A stretch of 34,901 nt of DNA from positions 1-34,901 of the forward strand of contig CAILXB010000031.1 in NCBI GenBank assembly GCA_903838025.1, read 5' to 3'. The translations under genes and the position numbers were made by a program. The stretch comes from an uncultured Chlorobiaceae bacterium. Its GTDB lineage: Bacteria; Bacteroidota; Chlorobiia; Chlorobiales; Chlorobiaceae. Below, piece by piece: positions 10,781 to 20,948 of the stretch. Position 1 is the stretch's first letter. Each line of letters starts with the position of its first letter. A model generated the notes under the pieces. That model saw nothing but the letters and a program-made list of their open reading frames with translations, did not search any database and had not been told where the DNA came from.

Positions 10781-11998
10781 TCAGACACTCTGAAGAAGGC
10801 GTAAGGCGGCATAGGCAAGCAATCCACTACCAATTTCAAGAGCACGTTCTTCAGGATTAAAGGTTGGAGAGTGCAGGGTATTGTCTTTATCCTGTTGCGG
10901 AGTGCCTGTTCCAATTTGCCAGAAAGTCCCTGGGCACTCCTGAAGGTAGTAGGCAAAATCCTCTGCAGTCATAAGGGGTTCGCTCTCATACACATTCTCA
11001 GCACCCAGATATTCCCGGCAGATTCCCTCAGCTTTTTCGGTAACAGCAAGATCGTTGAACAAAACCGGATAACCCTTCCTGATTTCCACTTCAGCCTCAA
11101 CGCCAAGTCCTGAAGCAACATGCGTAACCGTCTGACGCAACCTCTCCTGCAAGAGAGTGCGAATCTCTTCATTCATGCTTCTCATTGTCCCCGACATAGT
11201 CACCTGCCTCGGAATAACATTGGGTGCGCTACCACCATGAATAGAGGCTACTGAAACAACTGCCGGTTCATGAGGAGGCACAACCCTACTGACAAGATGC
11301 TGAAGAGCTGTAATGATATGGGCCGCAGCCAGAACAGGATCGGCGGCCCTGTGCGGCGCAGAAGCGTGCCCCCCCCGCCCTGTTACGGTGAAATAGAGTT
11401 CATCGGTGGCCGCCATAAAACTCCCTTTGCAAAGGGCAACCGTCCCGGTTGCTACATTGGGAAAGCAGTGCTGACCTATAATTATTGAAGGGCTGAATTG
11501 CTTGAAAAGACCGGCGTCAAGTAATGGCTTTGCTCCTCCGGGAGCTTTTTCTTCAGCGGGCTGAAACACAAGAAGCACACTGCCTTCAAGTTCATCTTTC
11601 ATTTCCGAGAGAATTTTTGCCGCACCGAGAAGCATTGCCGTGTGCATATCATGCCCGCAGGCATGCATTTTGCCCGATTCAAGGGAACAGAAGTTGTGGC
11701 TGTTCTCTTCGTTCAACGGGAGGGCATCAATATCAGCCCTTAGAGCCACAACCTTGCCTTTGCCAGAGGCATGGTGACCACAAACCAGAGCGACAACCCC
11801 GGTCTCCAACAAAGGTTTTTCCGGGGTGATACCAAGAGCCGTCAGATAGTCTGTTATCAATCCGGTCGTTCTTTTCTCTTCATAGGAGAGTTCGGGATGA
11901 AGATGAATATCGCGGCGTAAAGCAACAACTTCCGAAAAAATGTCTGCTGCACGCTCCCGAATCCGTTCAGCAAGCCCGGTTAAGTGTTCTGTTTTCAT
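10781..11998 (-). CDS. M20D-family amidohydrolase (N-acyl-amino acid amidohydrolase / hippurate hydrolase type)
   Basis: 405 aa; RRDIHLHPELSYEE, ALRADIDALPLNEE, MHACGHDMHTAMLLG, FQPAEEKAPGG, GRGGHASAPHRAADPV, TAEDFAYYLQECPGTFWQIG. Confidence 0.93.
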   Translation of the reverse strand: MKTEHLTGLAERIRERAADIFSEVVALRRDIHLHPELSYEEKRTTGLITDYLTALGITPEKPLLETGVVALVCGHHASGKGKVVALRADIDALPLNEENSHNFCSLESGKMHACGHDMHTAMLLGAAKILSEMKDELEGSVLLVFQPAEEKAPGGAKPLLDAGLFKQFSPSIIIGQHCFPNVATGTVALCKGSFMAATDELYFTVTGRGGHASAPHRAADPVLAAAHIITALQHLVSRVVPPHEPAVVSVASIHGGSAPNVIPRQVTMSGTMRSMNEEIRTLLQERLRQTVTHVASGLGVEAEVEIRKGYPVLFNDLAVTEKAEGICREYLGAENVYESEPLMTAEDFAYYLQECPGTFWQIGTGTPQQDKDNTLHSPTFNPEERALEIGSGLLAYAALRLLQSV

Positions 11999-12080
11999 AC
12001 ATACCTTTTTTTATAATAACTTACAATCGTCATACTACATTGGAATCTTACCCCACTTGATACCCTGTCCAGCCTCCGGA

Positions 12081-12770
12081 CTACATATCCATAAAACGGA
12101 TAAATTCAAGGGCTTTTTCTCTCATATCATCATCTTTTTCCTGAAAAAAAGGTGACGTATAACGAACAGAGTAACCATATTTTTCAAGGTTTTTTACCAA
12201 ACGAAAGAGGTCGTATGTCTGAAGCCTGAAGGTCACTACAACCCCGTCACCATCCGGAGTTGCAGGATACATGCCAAAACTCAGAACAGTCGCGTCATTT
12301 TTTTCAAGTGCAGCAATAACCTCGGAAAGTTTAAGATCGAATGACGGGACATCAAGTTCAAGGGTCACGGCCCCATCACCCAAATGAAAAATAGCGGCTA
12401 TACGCTCAAGAAGGAGTGCTTTTTCAACAACGCCAGCATACATGCCGTCTCTTTCCGATACCGCAATGAGTGGTGAAGAAAAGAGATGCATCCGTGAAAA
12501 AATATCGAAGAGATGCTCATGAAGTCCAATACTTCCAACTTTTTCGAGCTTAAGATCCTTCAGACGCAGCTTTTTTGTTTTTTCCAACTGCTCCAAAGGT
12601 ACAAGATCCATGGTAGTCACCATGGCCGTAACCTCCCCATCGTGCAGTACGGGCGCACATTCAACCCCCTCTTTTTGCATGAAGGCGAGCACCTCCACAA
12701 CCAAAGCGTCATCCGTAAAAAACGGACGGGTTGTATCAAGAGTACTTCCTACGCATTCATTTAGCAGCAT
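12081..12770 (-). CDS. CBS-domain-pair protein with C-terminal ACT-like region (AcuB-like)
   Basis: N-terminal CBS-like repeats (FFTDDALVVEVLAFMQKEGVECAPVLHDGEVTAMVTTMDLV); C-terminal alpha/beta region VTLELDVPSFDLKLSEVIAALEKNDATVLSFG...VVVTFRLQTYDLFRLVKNLEKYGYSV. Confidence 0.7.
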   Translation of the reverse strand: MLLNECVGSTLDTTRPFFTDDALVVEVLAFMQKEGVECAPVLHDGEVTAMVTTMDLVPLEQLEKTKKLRLKDLKLEKVGSIGLHEHLFDIFSRMHLFSSPLIAVSERDGMYAGVVEKALLLERIAAIFHLGDGAVTLELDVPSFDLKLSEVIAALEKNDATVLSFGMYPATPDGDGVVVTFRLQTYDLFRLVKNLEKYGYSVRYTSPFFQEKDDDMREKALEFIRFMDM

Positions 12771-13195
12771 GGTTCAATTTTATTCACCCTCAACTGATGC
12801 CTCCCACCTTCAAATGGGGTGGAAAACCAGTTGTGAAGACTTTGTTCAATTGTGGCTTGATCGGTAAAGCGTGCAGAGAAACAGATAATATTGGCATCAT
12901 TATGCTGCCGGGCAAGTGTCGCAAATTCCGGGTTGCAGGCAATGGCCGCACGAATCCCCTTGATTTTATTTGCAGAGATTGAGACGCCTATCCCTGTGCC
13001 GCAAAGCAGTACACCTGAATCACACAGCCCTTCGGCAACCGCCTGGGCAACTTTGCGGGCATAATCGGGATAATCAACCGATCCTTCATCATAAGGACCC
13101 ATATCAGTAAATGTATAGCCGTTTCGATCAAGCCACGCCAGCACCGTTTTTTTAAATTCAAATCCGGCATGATCGCTTCCAACTGCAATGTTCAT
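12761..13195 (-). CDS. rpiB: Ribose-5-phosphate isomerase B
   Basis: [77 protein letters not shown]. Confidence 0.95.
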   Translation of the reverse strand: MNIAVGSDHAGFEFKKTVLAWLDRNGYTFTDMGPYDEGSVDYPDYARKVAQAVAEGLCDSGVLLCGTGIGVSISANKIKGIRAAIACNPEFATLARQHNDANIICFSARFTDQATIEQSLHNWFSTPFEGGRHQLRVNKIEPCC

Positions 13196-15342
13196 AATTC
13201 GTCCGCTTTAAATTTACATAAAGTTTTTTTCAGACCAGCCCGATGTAAAAAAAGAGTCTGACTGTTTACTCTTGGGTTATCATTGTTAATTCTGGAATAT
13301 ATACCGTCAGCATGCATCTGCCAAGCTTTGACATTGTCACTCAAAATAAGCTCAAGATCCGATTTGACCAACTGAATGAATGTTTTGTCGAATACCGGAA
13401 AAAGTGTTTCGACCCGATCATCAAGATTGCGCGGCATGATATCGGCACTTCCAAGATATAACTGCTCCTTTCCTCCATTATGGAAGTAGTAGGCCCTGCT
13501 GTGCTCAAGAAAACGACCGATAACACTGATGACCCTGATATTTTCACTAATTCCCGGTATGCCGGGTTTAAGGCAGCAGACTCCTCGAATGACAAGGTCA
13601 ATCTTCACCCCCTTGCAGGATGCAGCGTAAAGCGCCCGTATGGTTTTGACATCTACAAGGGCATTCATTTTCATGATTATTCTTCCCTTGTTCTCCTTCC
13701 GGCTCCACTCAACCTCCCGTTCAATCATCTCAATAATCCTTTTTCGGGTATTGATCGGCGAGACGAGCAGCTTTCTGTATTCGGTATGCTTTGAATATCC
13801 CGTCAAGGCATTGAAAAGCTCTGCCACATCGTTGGCAAGTTGCTCGTTGATTGTAAAGAGGCTGTAATCGGTATAAATTTTTCCTGTTGTGGGGTTGTAG
13901 TTACCTGTACCAAGGTGCAGGTACCTTTTTAGCTTTTTTTGTTCGCGACGTACAACAAGAGTGAGTTTTGCATGAGTTTTTAGACCAGGAAGACCGTAGG
14001 CCACATGCGCACCGACATCTTCAAGTGCCCTTGCCCAGACAATGTTGTTCTCTTCATCAAATCTTGCCTTGAGTTCAACAAGCACGGCAACCTGTTTACC
14101 CTCCTCAGCAGCTCTCATCAGTGCATGGACAATCGGCGAATTACTTCCAACCCTGTACAACGTTTGCTTTATCGAGAGCACATCCGCATCAAGAGCGGCC
14201 TGGTTGATAAAATCGACAACAGGCTGAAACGAGTCATAAGGATGGTAGAGTAAACGGTCTTTAGCTTTTATGGCGGCGAAAACATCAGTGCCAAACTGCT
14301 CTGTAATCCGGTTGCAAGGCATAAAAGGATCATCTTTCAACTCAGGACGATCTATCTTCATAAGCTCCAGAAGAGAGCTGAAACCAAGTACACCATCTAT
14401 TTCATAGACGTTTCGTTCGGTGACTTCAAGATTTTTCATAAGAAGTTTTCTGACCGAAAGAGGCATCGCCGGAGTAATGTCGAGTCGGACAACTTTTCCG
14501 TACCGACGTGAGCGAATCCCCTGTTCAATGGTTTCAAGCAGATCACCCGCCTCATCCTCCTCAATTTCGATATCAGCATCACGAATCAAGCGGAAGAGAT
14601 GCGACTGTATAATCTTCATTTTCGGAAACAGATGGGCCAGATTGCTTTCAATGAGATCTTCTATCCAGATAAGCCGAATGATCCCGTCATCATCACGAAA
14701 CCCCTTGATATCATTAAGCCTCAGAAGCCGGGGAAGAATGCCCGGCACCTTCACTCGGGCAAACTTCAGCGCACTGCTTTCCTCATCTTCCAGCTCAATG
14801 GCAAGGTTCAGCGAAAGGTTCGACATAAAGGGAAATGGATGGCCTGTATCAAAAGCCAAAGGAGTCAGTACCGGAAAAATCTCCTTTCGAAAATAATGGC
14901 TCAACGCCCGCTGCTGCAAGGCGGAAAGCTCTGAAACCCTGAGAAATTCTATTCCTTCACGTCGCAATGCTGGCACAAGATCACAATAAAAGCACTCTTT
15001 TCTTTCTGCAAACTGCCGTAAAACCATCGTGCGAATTTTTTCAAGCTGCTCAAACGGTGTATGACCATCTATTGTTCGATCCACAATACCCGCCTCATAC
15101 TGATCCTCAATACCTGCAACACGGATCATGAAATACTCATCGAGATTTGAACTGAAAATCGAGATGAATTTCACTCGTTCAAGAAGAGGGTGTGCTGCCG
15201 GGTCAAGCGCCTCTTCAAGTACCCGTTGATTAAAGTAAATCCAGCTCAGTTCCCTGTTGACATAGAGTGACGTGTCCAAAAAATCCGGAACCATTTCCCC
15301 CTTACCGTTTTCATCATTCCCTGTTTGCATAAAAAACATCAA
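13192..15342 (-). CDS. ppk1: Polyphosphate kinase 1
   Basis: 716 aa; [102 protein letters not shown]. Confidence 0.97.
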   Translation of the reverse strand: MMFFMQTGNDENGKGEMVPDFLDTSLYVNRELSWIYFNQRVLEEALDPAAHPLLERVKFISIFSSNLDEYFMIRVAGIEDQYEAGIVDRTIDGHTPFEQLEKIRTMVLRQFAERKECFYCDLVPALRREGIEFLRVSELSALQQRALSHYFRKEIFPVLTPLAFDTGHPFPFMSNLSLNLAIELEDEESSALKFARVKVPGILPRLLRLNDIKGFRDDDGIIRLIWIEDLIESNLAHLFPKMKIIQSHLFRLIRDADIEIEEDEAGDLLETIEQGIRSRRYGKVVRLDITPAMPLSVRKLLMKNLEVTERNVYEIDGVLGFSSLLELMKIDRPELKDDPFMPCNRITEQFGTDVFAAIKAKDRLLYHPYDSFQPVVDFINQAALDADVLSIKQTLYRVGSNSPIVHALMRAAEEGKQVAVLVELKARFDEENNIVWARALEDVGAHVAYGLPGLKTHAKLTLVVRREQKKLKRYLHLGTGNYNPTTGKIYTDYSLFTINEQLANDVAELFNALTGYSKHTEYRKLLVSPINTRKRIIEMIEREVEWSRKENKGRIIMKMNALVDVKTIRALYAASCKGVKIDLVIRGVCCLKPGIPGISENIRVISVIGRFLEHSRAYYFHNGGKEQLYLGSADIMPRNLDDRVETLFPVFDKTFIQLVKSDLELILSDNVKAWQMHADGIYSRINNDNPRVNSQTLFLHRAGLKKTLCKFKADEL

Positions 15343-15944
15343 AAATTAGAGTTGAACCGAATGATTCCCTCTTCATGAACGACACCATCAAGCGCTTCAT
15401 CGCAACAGTCCACCGGAACAGCGTCAACCTTCTGCTTAAAAAAAGCGAGTCCGATACGACAAGGAGCGACTCCTTGCCGTGAAAGCCGTTGCAAAAAACG
15501 GTCATAGAATCCTTTTCCATAACCGATACGAAATCCTCTTTCATCAAAAGCGAGAAGAGGCAGCAACACAACGTCAAGAGTAGACTCCTCTGCAATCGAG
15601 AATTCAACAGGCTCTGGCTGACCGAATTGTGCGGTACGAACAAGATCCCCCTTCCGGAAAGTTGCCGACAAAAGCTCACCATTTCGAACAACAGGAACGG
15701 AAAGCGGTTTCTTCATTGCGATGAGCCGATCAACAATTGCTGAAGTAGATACCTCACCTGAATCCGGGATGGAGAGGTAGAGATGAATATGACGGGCATT
15801 GAGAACTTCCCTCATGGTGATCACATATTCTGCAATGGCCATGCTCATCTCAATCCTTGATTTTTCCGGTATCAGCCGCCTGCTCTCAATCATTTTTATC
15901 CTCAGCGCAGCTTTTTCAACTGCAAGAGTTGTTTCTCTCTCCAT
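15339..15944 (-). CDS. 5-formyltetrahydrofolate cyclo-ligase
   Basis: C-terminal signature [25 protein letters not shown]. The track ORF opens at 16202, but the start at 15944 ([25 protein letters not shown]) avoids overlap with divergent pyrC. Confidence 0.9.
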   Translation of the reverse strand: MERETTLAVEKAALRIKMIESRRLIPEKSRIEMSMAIAEYVITMREVLNARHIHLYLSIPDSGEVSTSAIVDRLIAMKKPLSVPVVRNGELLSATFRKGDLVRTAQFGQPEPVEFSIAEESTLDVVLLPLLAFDERGFRIGYGKGFYDRFLQRLSRQGVAPCRIGLAFFKQKVDAVPVDCCDEALDGVVHEEGIIRFNSNF

Positions 15945-16154
15945 GGCGTTCAACCTCTCTACCATACCGTATCGTTCAATTACACCCACGACCTCCCCAT
16001 TAACAATAATAAACAGATCAACCACTGCATTATCAAATGTAAAATAATAAAATAGCGCAAGCTTTTTTGTGAGGGAGAAACATGTTGTATCTTCAGGGAA
16101 TAGTGCCGCAGTAAATTTATAATTTACCGGAACACTCAACTTTATACCAGAACC

Positions 16155-17483
16155 ATGAGCTTTATTTTTCAGCAGGCCCGTATCATCAACCCCCTTCAGC
16201 ATCTTGATCTCACAGGAACGGTAAAAGTAGGCGATGACGGAATCATCGAGGCGATCGTTTACGGTGAGGAGACCCTTGCTGCATTACCGGAAGACAAGGT
16301 TCTTGATCTCAGAGGGCAGATACTCTCCCCTGGACTTTTTGATATGCACTGCCATTTCAGGGAACCAGGTCAGGAATACAAGGAGACTCTGGAAAGCGGC
16401 TCAAAAGCGGCAGCAGTTGGTGGATTTACCGGCGTAGCCCTCATGCCGAATACAAAGCCCGTTATCGATAGTCCGCTCGGTGTTGCCTATATCCGTCATC
16501 ACGCAACAACGATCCCCATAGATCTCGAAGTAATCGGGGCAATGACCGTTGCAAGCAAGGGAGAGCATCTGGCTCCATTCGGAAAGTTTCGTTCCTACGG
16601 AGTGACGGCAGTTTCAGATGACGGTTCCGCCATTCAGAATAGCCAGATCATGCGCCTTGCCTTTGAGTACGCATCAAATTTTGATCTCCTCGTCATTCAG
16701 CACTGTGAAGAGCGTTCGCTGACCATTGGTGGGGTAATGAATGAGGGACTTTTTTCAACACAACTCGGCCTGAAGGGCATTCCTGATGTCTCAGAAGCCA
16801 TTACACTCAGCCGCGATCTGCTTTTAATGCGCTATCTCGAAGAGCACAAACTGCATGACCCGCTCAGAAGACCGCGCTACCATGTCGCCCATATCAGTAC
16901 CAAAGCGGCGCTTGATCTGGTACGAAAAGCAAAACAGGATGGGCTTTTGGTGACCTGCGAAGTAACGCCGCACCATTTCACGCTCTGTGATGAAGATCTT
17001 TTTCATGCCGGGATAAAAGGCAATTATATCATGAAACCGCCGCTCTCCTCAAGGGAGAACCGTGAAGCGTTGCTTGAGGCTCTTGCCGACGGGACGATTG
17101 ATGCCATAGCCACCGATCATGCACCCCACGCCTCCCATGAAAAAGAGTGCCCCTCCGACCAGGCAGCCTTTGGTATTACGGGTCTTGAAACTTCTCTTGC
17201 ACTGACCATCACAGAACTTGTTGACAAAAACGTTGTCAGCATGTCGCGTGCCATCGAACTGCTGTCGGTCAATCCAAGAAAAATAATGCAGTTGAAGCCA
17301 ATTCTTTTTGCGCCTGGAGAAGTTGCAAACTTCACCATCATTGACCCTTGTGCCCGCTGGAGCCTCACTTCCAGCTCACTGAAGTCAAAATCAGCAAACA
17401 CCCCCTTTCTTAACCGCCCACTGAAAGGGAGGTCGTGCGGGATTTTCCATAAGGGGCAACTTCTTGAGTCGATCGGCGTATGA
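16155..17483 (+). CDS. pyrC: Dihydroorotase
   Basis: 442 aa; LSPGLFDMHCHFREPGQEYKETLESGSKAAAVGGFTGVALMPNTKPV, CEVTPHHFTLCDED, GTIDAIATDHAPH. Confidence 0.96.
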   Translation: MSFIFQQARIINPLQHLDLTGTVKVGDDGIIEAIVYGEETLAALPEDKVLDLRGQILSPGLFDMHCHFREPGQEYKETLESGSKAAAVGGFTGVALMPNTKPVIDSPLGVAYIRHHATTIPIDLEVIGAMTVASKGEHLAPFGKFRSYGVTAVSDDGSAIQNSQIMRLAFEYASNFDLLVIQHCEERSLTIGGVMNEGLFSTQLGLKGIPDVSEAITLSRDLLLMRYLEEHKLHDPLRRPRYHVAHISTKAALDLVRKAKQDGLLVTCEVTPHHFTLCDEDLFHAGIKGNYIMKPPLSSRENREALLEALADGTIDAIATDHAPHASHEKECPSDQAAFGITGLETSLALTITELVDKNVVSMSRAIELLSVNPRKIMQLKPILFAPGEVANFTIIDPCARWSLTSSSLKSKSANTPFLNRPLKGRSCGIFHKGQLLESIGV

Positions 17484-17601
17484 GAATAATTCATGGCGAG
17501 AGATGCTTGATTATCTCTAAAATTTTTATTACATTCGTGTTCTTTTTGGGCAGAAAAAAAACTAGATCCGCCTCTTAACCTCAAGAACTACTTTACGAGT
17601 C

Positions 17602-17796
17602 ATGGCAAAGAAACAATCGTTTGCAGATAAAGGCAAAAAAACCGGTACCAGTGATTTCAAGTGTGCAAAAGTTATTTTTTCTGTAAAATCAGAGAAAACC
17701 AATGCATGGAAATTCATTGAAAAGAACGTCCGAATCCCCAACGGAGAGAATGATCAAGTGATTCTTGCAAAGGCAATAAGCGATTACGCAAAGTAA
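17602..17796 (+). CDS. Small conserved-looking basic protein (64 aa) of unknown function
   Basis: MAKKQSFADKGKKTGTSDFKCAKVIFSVKSEKTNAWKFIEKNVRIPNGENDQVILAKAISDYAK; same strand as pyrC and the downstream methyltransferase, no competing ORF. Confidence 0.65.
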   Translation: MAKKQSFADKGKKTGTSDFKCAKVIFSVKSEKTNAWKFIEKNVRIPNGENDQVILAKAISDYAK

Positions 17797-17815
17797 GTAT
17801 ATCCCCTATACGTCG

Positions 17816-17839
17816 TCAGGGCATCGCAGGGTGCCCTGA
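17816..17839 (+). terminator. Hairpin downstream of the 64-aa ORF, possible terminator
   Basis: 8-bp inverted repeat tcagggca...tgccctga followed ~12 nt later by tttttt. Confidence 0.4.
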
Positions 17840-17875
17840 ATCTCACCTGTTTTTTCACCTTTTTCTCACTTCAGC

Positions 17876-18664
17876 ATGGCGGATTATCCTGATGGTTCCA
17901 GAGCGAACCTTTCGTCACCCTGGTTTGAAGAGTGGTTCAACCATCCGCTCTATCTTGAAGTTTACAGCCACCGCGACCGTGATGAAGCCGCACGTTGCAT
18001 TCAAACCATTCTCTCACTTTCCGGCCTTGAACATAGGGAGATGACCTCTCTATCAGTACTCGATATAGCCTGTGGAGCAGGCCGACATGCGCTTGAGCTT
18101 GCCCGGCTTGGCTGCACGGTCACCGGAAATGACCTTTCCCCATTTCTGCTCGAAGAGGCCCGGAAGGAGGCTCTGCGAAACGAGTTGCAGCTCACCCTTA
18201 CCTGCTGTGACATGCGCCTCATTCCTGCCGATCCTCATTTTGATCTTGTCGTTCAACTCTTTACCAGTTTCGGTTATTTTGAACGAAAGGAGGATGACCG
18301 GTTGGTGCTCAATAAAGCTTATGGTTCGCTTAACAAGGGGGGATGGTACGTTCTGGATCTTCTTAATCCCATCCCTCTTGCGCGGAATCTGGTGACTCAC
18401 TCGCTGAAAACTGTCGGCAACCTTCAAATTCTTGAAGAGCGAGCGTTTGAAAATGAAAGGATTACCAAAACCATCACCATTACTCCCCAAACAGGCGAAC
18501 GGCTTGCTTTTTCTGAATCGGTGAGGCTTTACGGCAAAGAGGAGATTCTCGCAATGCTTTTTGATGCAGGCTTTTCAGTTGTCTCTCTTGCAGGCAACTA
18601 CCAGGGCGAACCTTTTCTTGAAAATGATTCGCCGAGGATGATGCTTTTTTGCCGGAAACCTTGA
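17876..18664 (+). CDS. Class I SAM-dependent methyltransferase
   Basis: SVLDIACGAGRHALELARLGCTVTGNDLSPFLLEEARKEA (motif I), DLVVQLFTSFGYF, LNKGGWYVLDLLNP. Confidence 0.88.
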   Translation: MADYPDGSRANLSSPWFEEWFNHPLYLEVYSHRDRDEAARCIQTILSLSGLEHREMTSLSVLDIACGAGRHALELARLGCTVTGNDLSPFLLEEARKEALRNELQLTLTCCDMRLIPADPHFDLVVQLFTSFGYFERKEDDRLVLNKAYGSLNKGGWYVLDLLNPIPLARNLVTHSLKTVGNLQILEERAFENERITKTITITPQTGERLAFSESVRLYGKEEILAMLFDAGFSVVSLAGNYQGEPFLENDSPRMMLFCRKP

Positions 18665-18698
18665 GGAGTTGTACTCCCTGGCTTCGGCAAGGTAATCA

Positions 18699-19691
18699 TT
18701 ACAGCATATTGCGATCACGATACCACTCGTAGGCGTTGCGAATGCTGTGTTCATGCGATTGATACTGCATATTCAACTCACGTGTAGCCTTGGCTGAATC
18801 AAAATAGAGAAAATGAGAGGCTACCCTGAACATTGACATATTGAACAGCTTGGATATCCGGTTTTTGTTTTTATAGAGATCAAGGGCCAGTTTCAGTATT
18901 TTTGCCATCCAGAAAGGAAGGGGGAAATGAACCCTTGGCGCACCGGTAATTTTTGAAATCGTATCAGCAAGCTGCTTGTAAGAGACGTTTTCACCGCCGA
19001 GGATGTAACGCTCCCCCGTCTTCCCTTTTTTCATGGCAGTGATGATGGTGTCGGCAACAATCTCAACATCGACCACGCAGATCCCGCCAAGAGGATAAAA
19101 CGGAAGCTTTCTGTTGTAAATATCCTTGATAATCCGACCTGCATTGAAATTGATGTCTCCTGCGCCAAAAACAAATGCTGGATTGACAATAACACAGTCA
19201 AGCCCTTTTTTAATCGCTTCGGCCACCTCTACTTCTGAAAGGTGTTTGGTTCTGGCATATTCGAGATCAATCTGGTGAAAGTTCCAGATAACAGATTCAT
19301 CAACCGGTTTTTTGTCGAAAGCGATTCCTACTGCAGTTATGGAACTGACATGCACCACTCTTGTAACACCAGCAGCCGCAGAAGCCTGCAAAATATTGCG
19401 GGTACCTTCGACATTAATTCTGTAGAGCAGTGCATTTTTCTTGTCACCCATATAGGTCAGACCTGCTGAGTGATAAACAAAATCAACGCCTTGCAGCGCC
19501 CTGTCCAACGAAGCCCTATCGGTAATATCACCATAGACAAGCTTGACCTTGTGCAAAACATCGGTGAGTGATGTTAAATCCGAATTTTTTCGAACAAGAA
19601 TTGAAACTTCATCATCAGTTAAAGTCAGCTTTTTCACAAGACTCGAACCAATAAAACCAGTTGCCCCGGTTACAAGGATTTTTTTATTCAC
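18699..19691 (-). CDS. NAD(P)-dependent epimerase/dehydratase (extended SDR; dihydroflavonol-reductase/HpnA-like)
   Basis: MNKKILVTGATGFIGSSLVKKL Rossmann motif; catalytic YARTK; RINVEGTRNILQASAAAGVTRVVHVSS. Confidence 0.9.
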   Translation of the reverse strand: MNKKILVTGATGFIGSSLVKKLTLTDDEVSILVRKNSDLTSLTDVLHKVKLVYGDITDRASLDRALQGVDFVYHSAGLTYMGDKKNALLYRINVEGTRNILQASAAAGVTRVVHVSSITAVGIAFDKKPVDESVIWNFHQIDLEYARTKHLSEVEVAEAIKKGLDCVIVNPAFVFGAGDINFNAGRIIKDIYNRKLPFYPLGGICVVDVEIVADTIITAMKKGKTGERYILGGENVSYKQLADTISKITGAPRVHFPLPFWMAKILKLALDLYKNKNRISKLFNMSMFRVASHFLYFDSAKATRELNMQYQSHEHSIRNAYEWYRDRNML

Positions 19692-19780
19692 CAGTATTGT
19701 ACTTCAATCAATTAACAATCCTTCATTTTTCCGCTCACAAAAAAAAGCCATCAGTGCCAGACTGACAGCTCCTGCAACAA

Positions 19781-20824
19781 TTATTGTACAACGGCGGTCT
19801 CATCGACAACAATTTTCCCGGTTACTATTTTTTTTCTGATATCCTCCAGTTGTTGATGATTTTTCATACCGATCAATGATGCGTTTTTTCCGTTGTAGAC
19901 ATAATCAGTATAACGATCTTCAAGACCGAATACCGAAACACCACCGCCCCTGAAACTACCGTCAAGAACGGTTTCTACCGTTTTCAAAAGAGCCTTGTCA
20001 ACAGCCTTGGTCATACTCGACAGCACGTATCCTGGAGCTTCTGGCTCCTGATCGCGATCGGTACAGATAACAAGCGCCTTGCTCTCCCTCGCTGCTTCAA
20101 TAACACCAAGTCCACTGGCTCCGGCTGCCTGATAGATAATGTCTGCCCCCCTGGCATATTGACCAAGCGCAAGTTCGCGGCCCTTGGCGGGATCGGCAAA
20201 TGCACTTCCGGTCATGCCAATATAGCCTGAAATAACCCTGACTGCGGGATTTACGGAGCGAACACCCTCAATAAAGCCACTCTCAAACTTTTTGATGACG
20301 CTTGACTCCATCCCTCCAATAAACCCGACCGTTTTTGTTTTGGTAACCAGTGCAGCAAGGGCTCCTGCCAAAAAAGAGCCTTTTTTCTCTTCAAAAACAA
20401 TTCCCTCAAGATTTTTAGGCATGACAACTTTTGGCTGACGAATATAGTCGATGCAGAGAAATTTTTTATCAGGAAATTCCGCCGCAATAGCGGTAATGCT
20501 TTCACTGAAAAGCATACCGACACCAACAATCAACCCAATATCCGGATCCACGGCCATCTGGCGCAACGCAGCCTCACGGTCTGCACCCTCCCCCTGTGGT
20601 TCAATGTAAAGAAAGTTGATACCGTGCTTTGCCTTGGCAATTTCCAGCCCATTATACGCTGAGTCATTGAATGATTTATCGCCCCGGCCACCAACATCAA
20701 AAACCAGACCAATCTGCAATTTGCCCGCTGGAGAGTGCGCATCAACCCTCTTCTCTCCGTTTTGCGCCGAACAGCCTGTAAGAATAAGTAAAAAAAGCAG
20801 AAACAAAGAAAGCGATGGCTTCAT
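19781..20824 (-). CDS. BMP/Med family basic membrane lipoprotein (PnrA-like substrate-binding protein)
   Basis: Lipobox LILTGCSAQ; LQIGLVFDVGGRGDKSFNDSAYNGLEIAK; GFIGGMESSVIKKFESGFIEGVRSVNP; DIIYQAAGASGLGVIEAARE. Confidence 0.92.
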   Translation of the reverse strand: MKPSLSLFLLFLLILTGCSAQNGEKRVDAHSPAGKLQIGLVFDVGGRGDKSFNDSAYNGLEIAKAKHGINFLYIEPQGEGADREAALRQMAVDPDIGLIVGVGMLFSESITAIAAEFPDKKFLCIDYIRQPKVVMPKNLEGIVFEEKKGSFLAGALAALVTKTKTVGFIGGMESSVIKKFESGFIEGVRSVNPAVRVISGYIGMTGSAFADPAKGRELALGQYARGADIIYQAAGASGLGVIEAARESKALVICTDRDQEPEAPGYVLSSMTKAVDKALLKTVETVLDGSFRGGGVSVFGLEDRYTDYVYNGKNASLIGMKNHQQLEDIRKKIVTGKIVVDETAVVQ

Positions 20825-20948
20825 CGTTTTTTAAAAAAAAGGTTTTCGAACCCGCTAACTTTTTGACGCTGCTAATTTATGAAAAACTCGCTTTAATTAA
20901 AAGCTGCAAGCGGGAATGAAAAAAAAATCCGAAAACTGCCCTGTATGA

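Noticed and set aside
11369-11376. Run of 8 C (G8 on coding strand) in the M20 amidohydrolase, considered as phase-variation tract
   Set aside because: It encodes the conserved TGRGGHASAP motif, so residue constraint explains it.
15945-16202. 86-aa N-terminal extension of the 5-FTHF cyclo-ligase ORF
   Set aside because: Crosses an AT-rich intergenic region and overlaps divergent pyrC; the family typically begins near MERETT.
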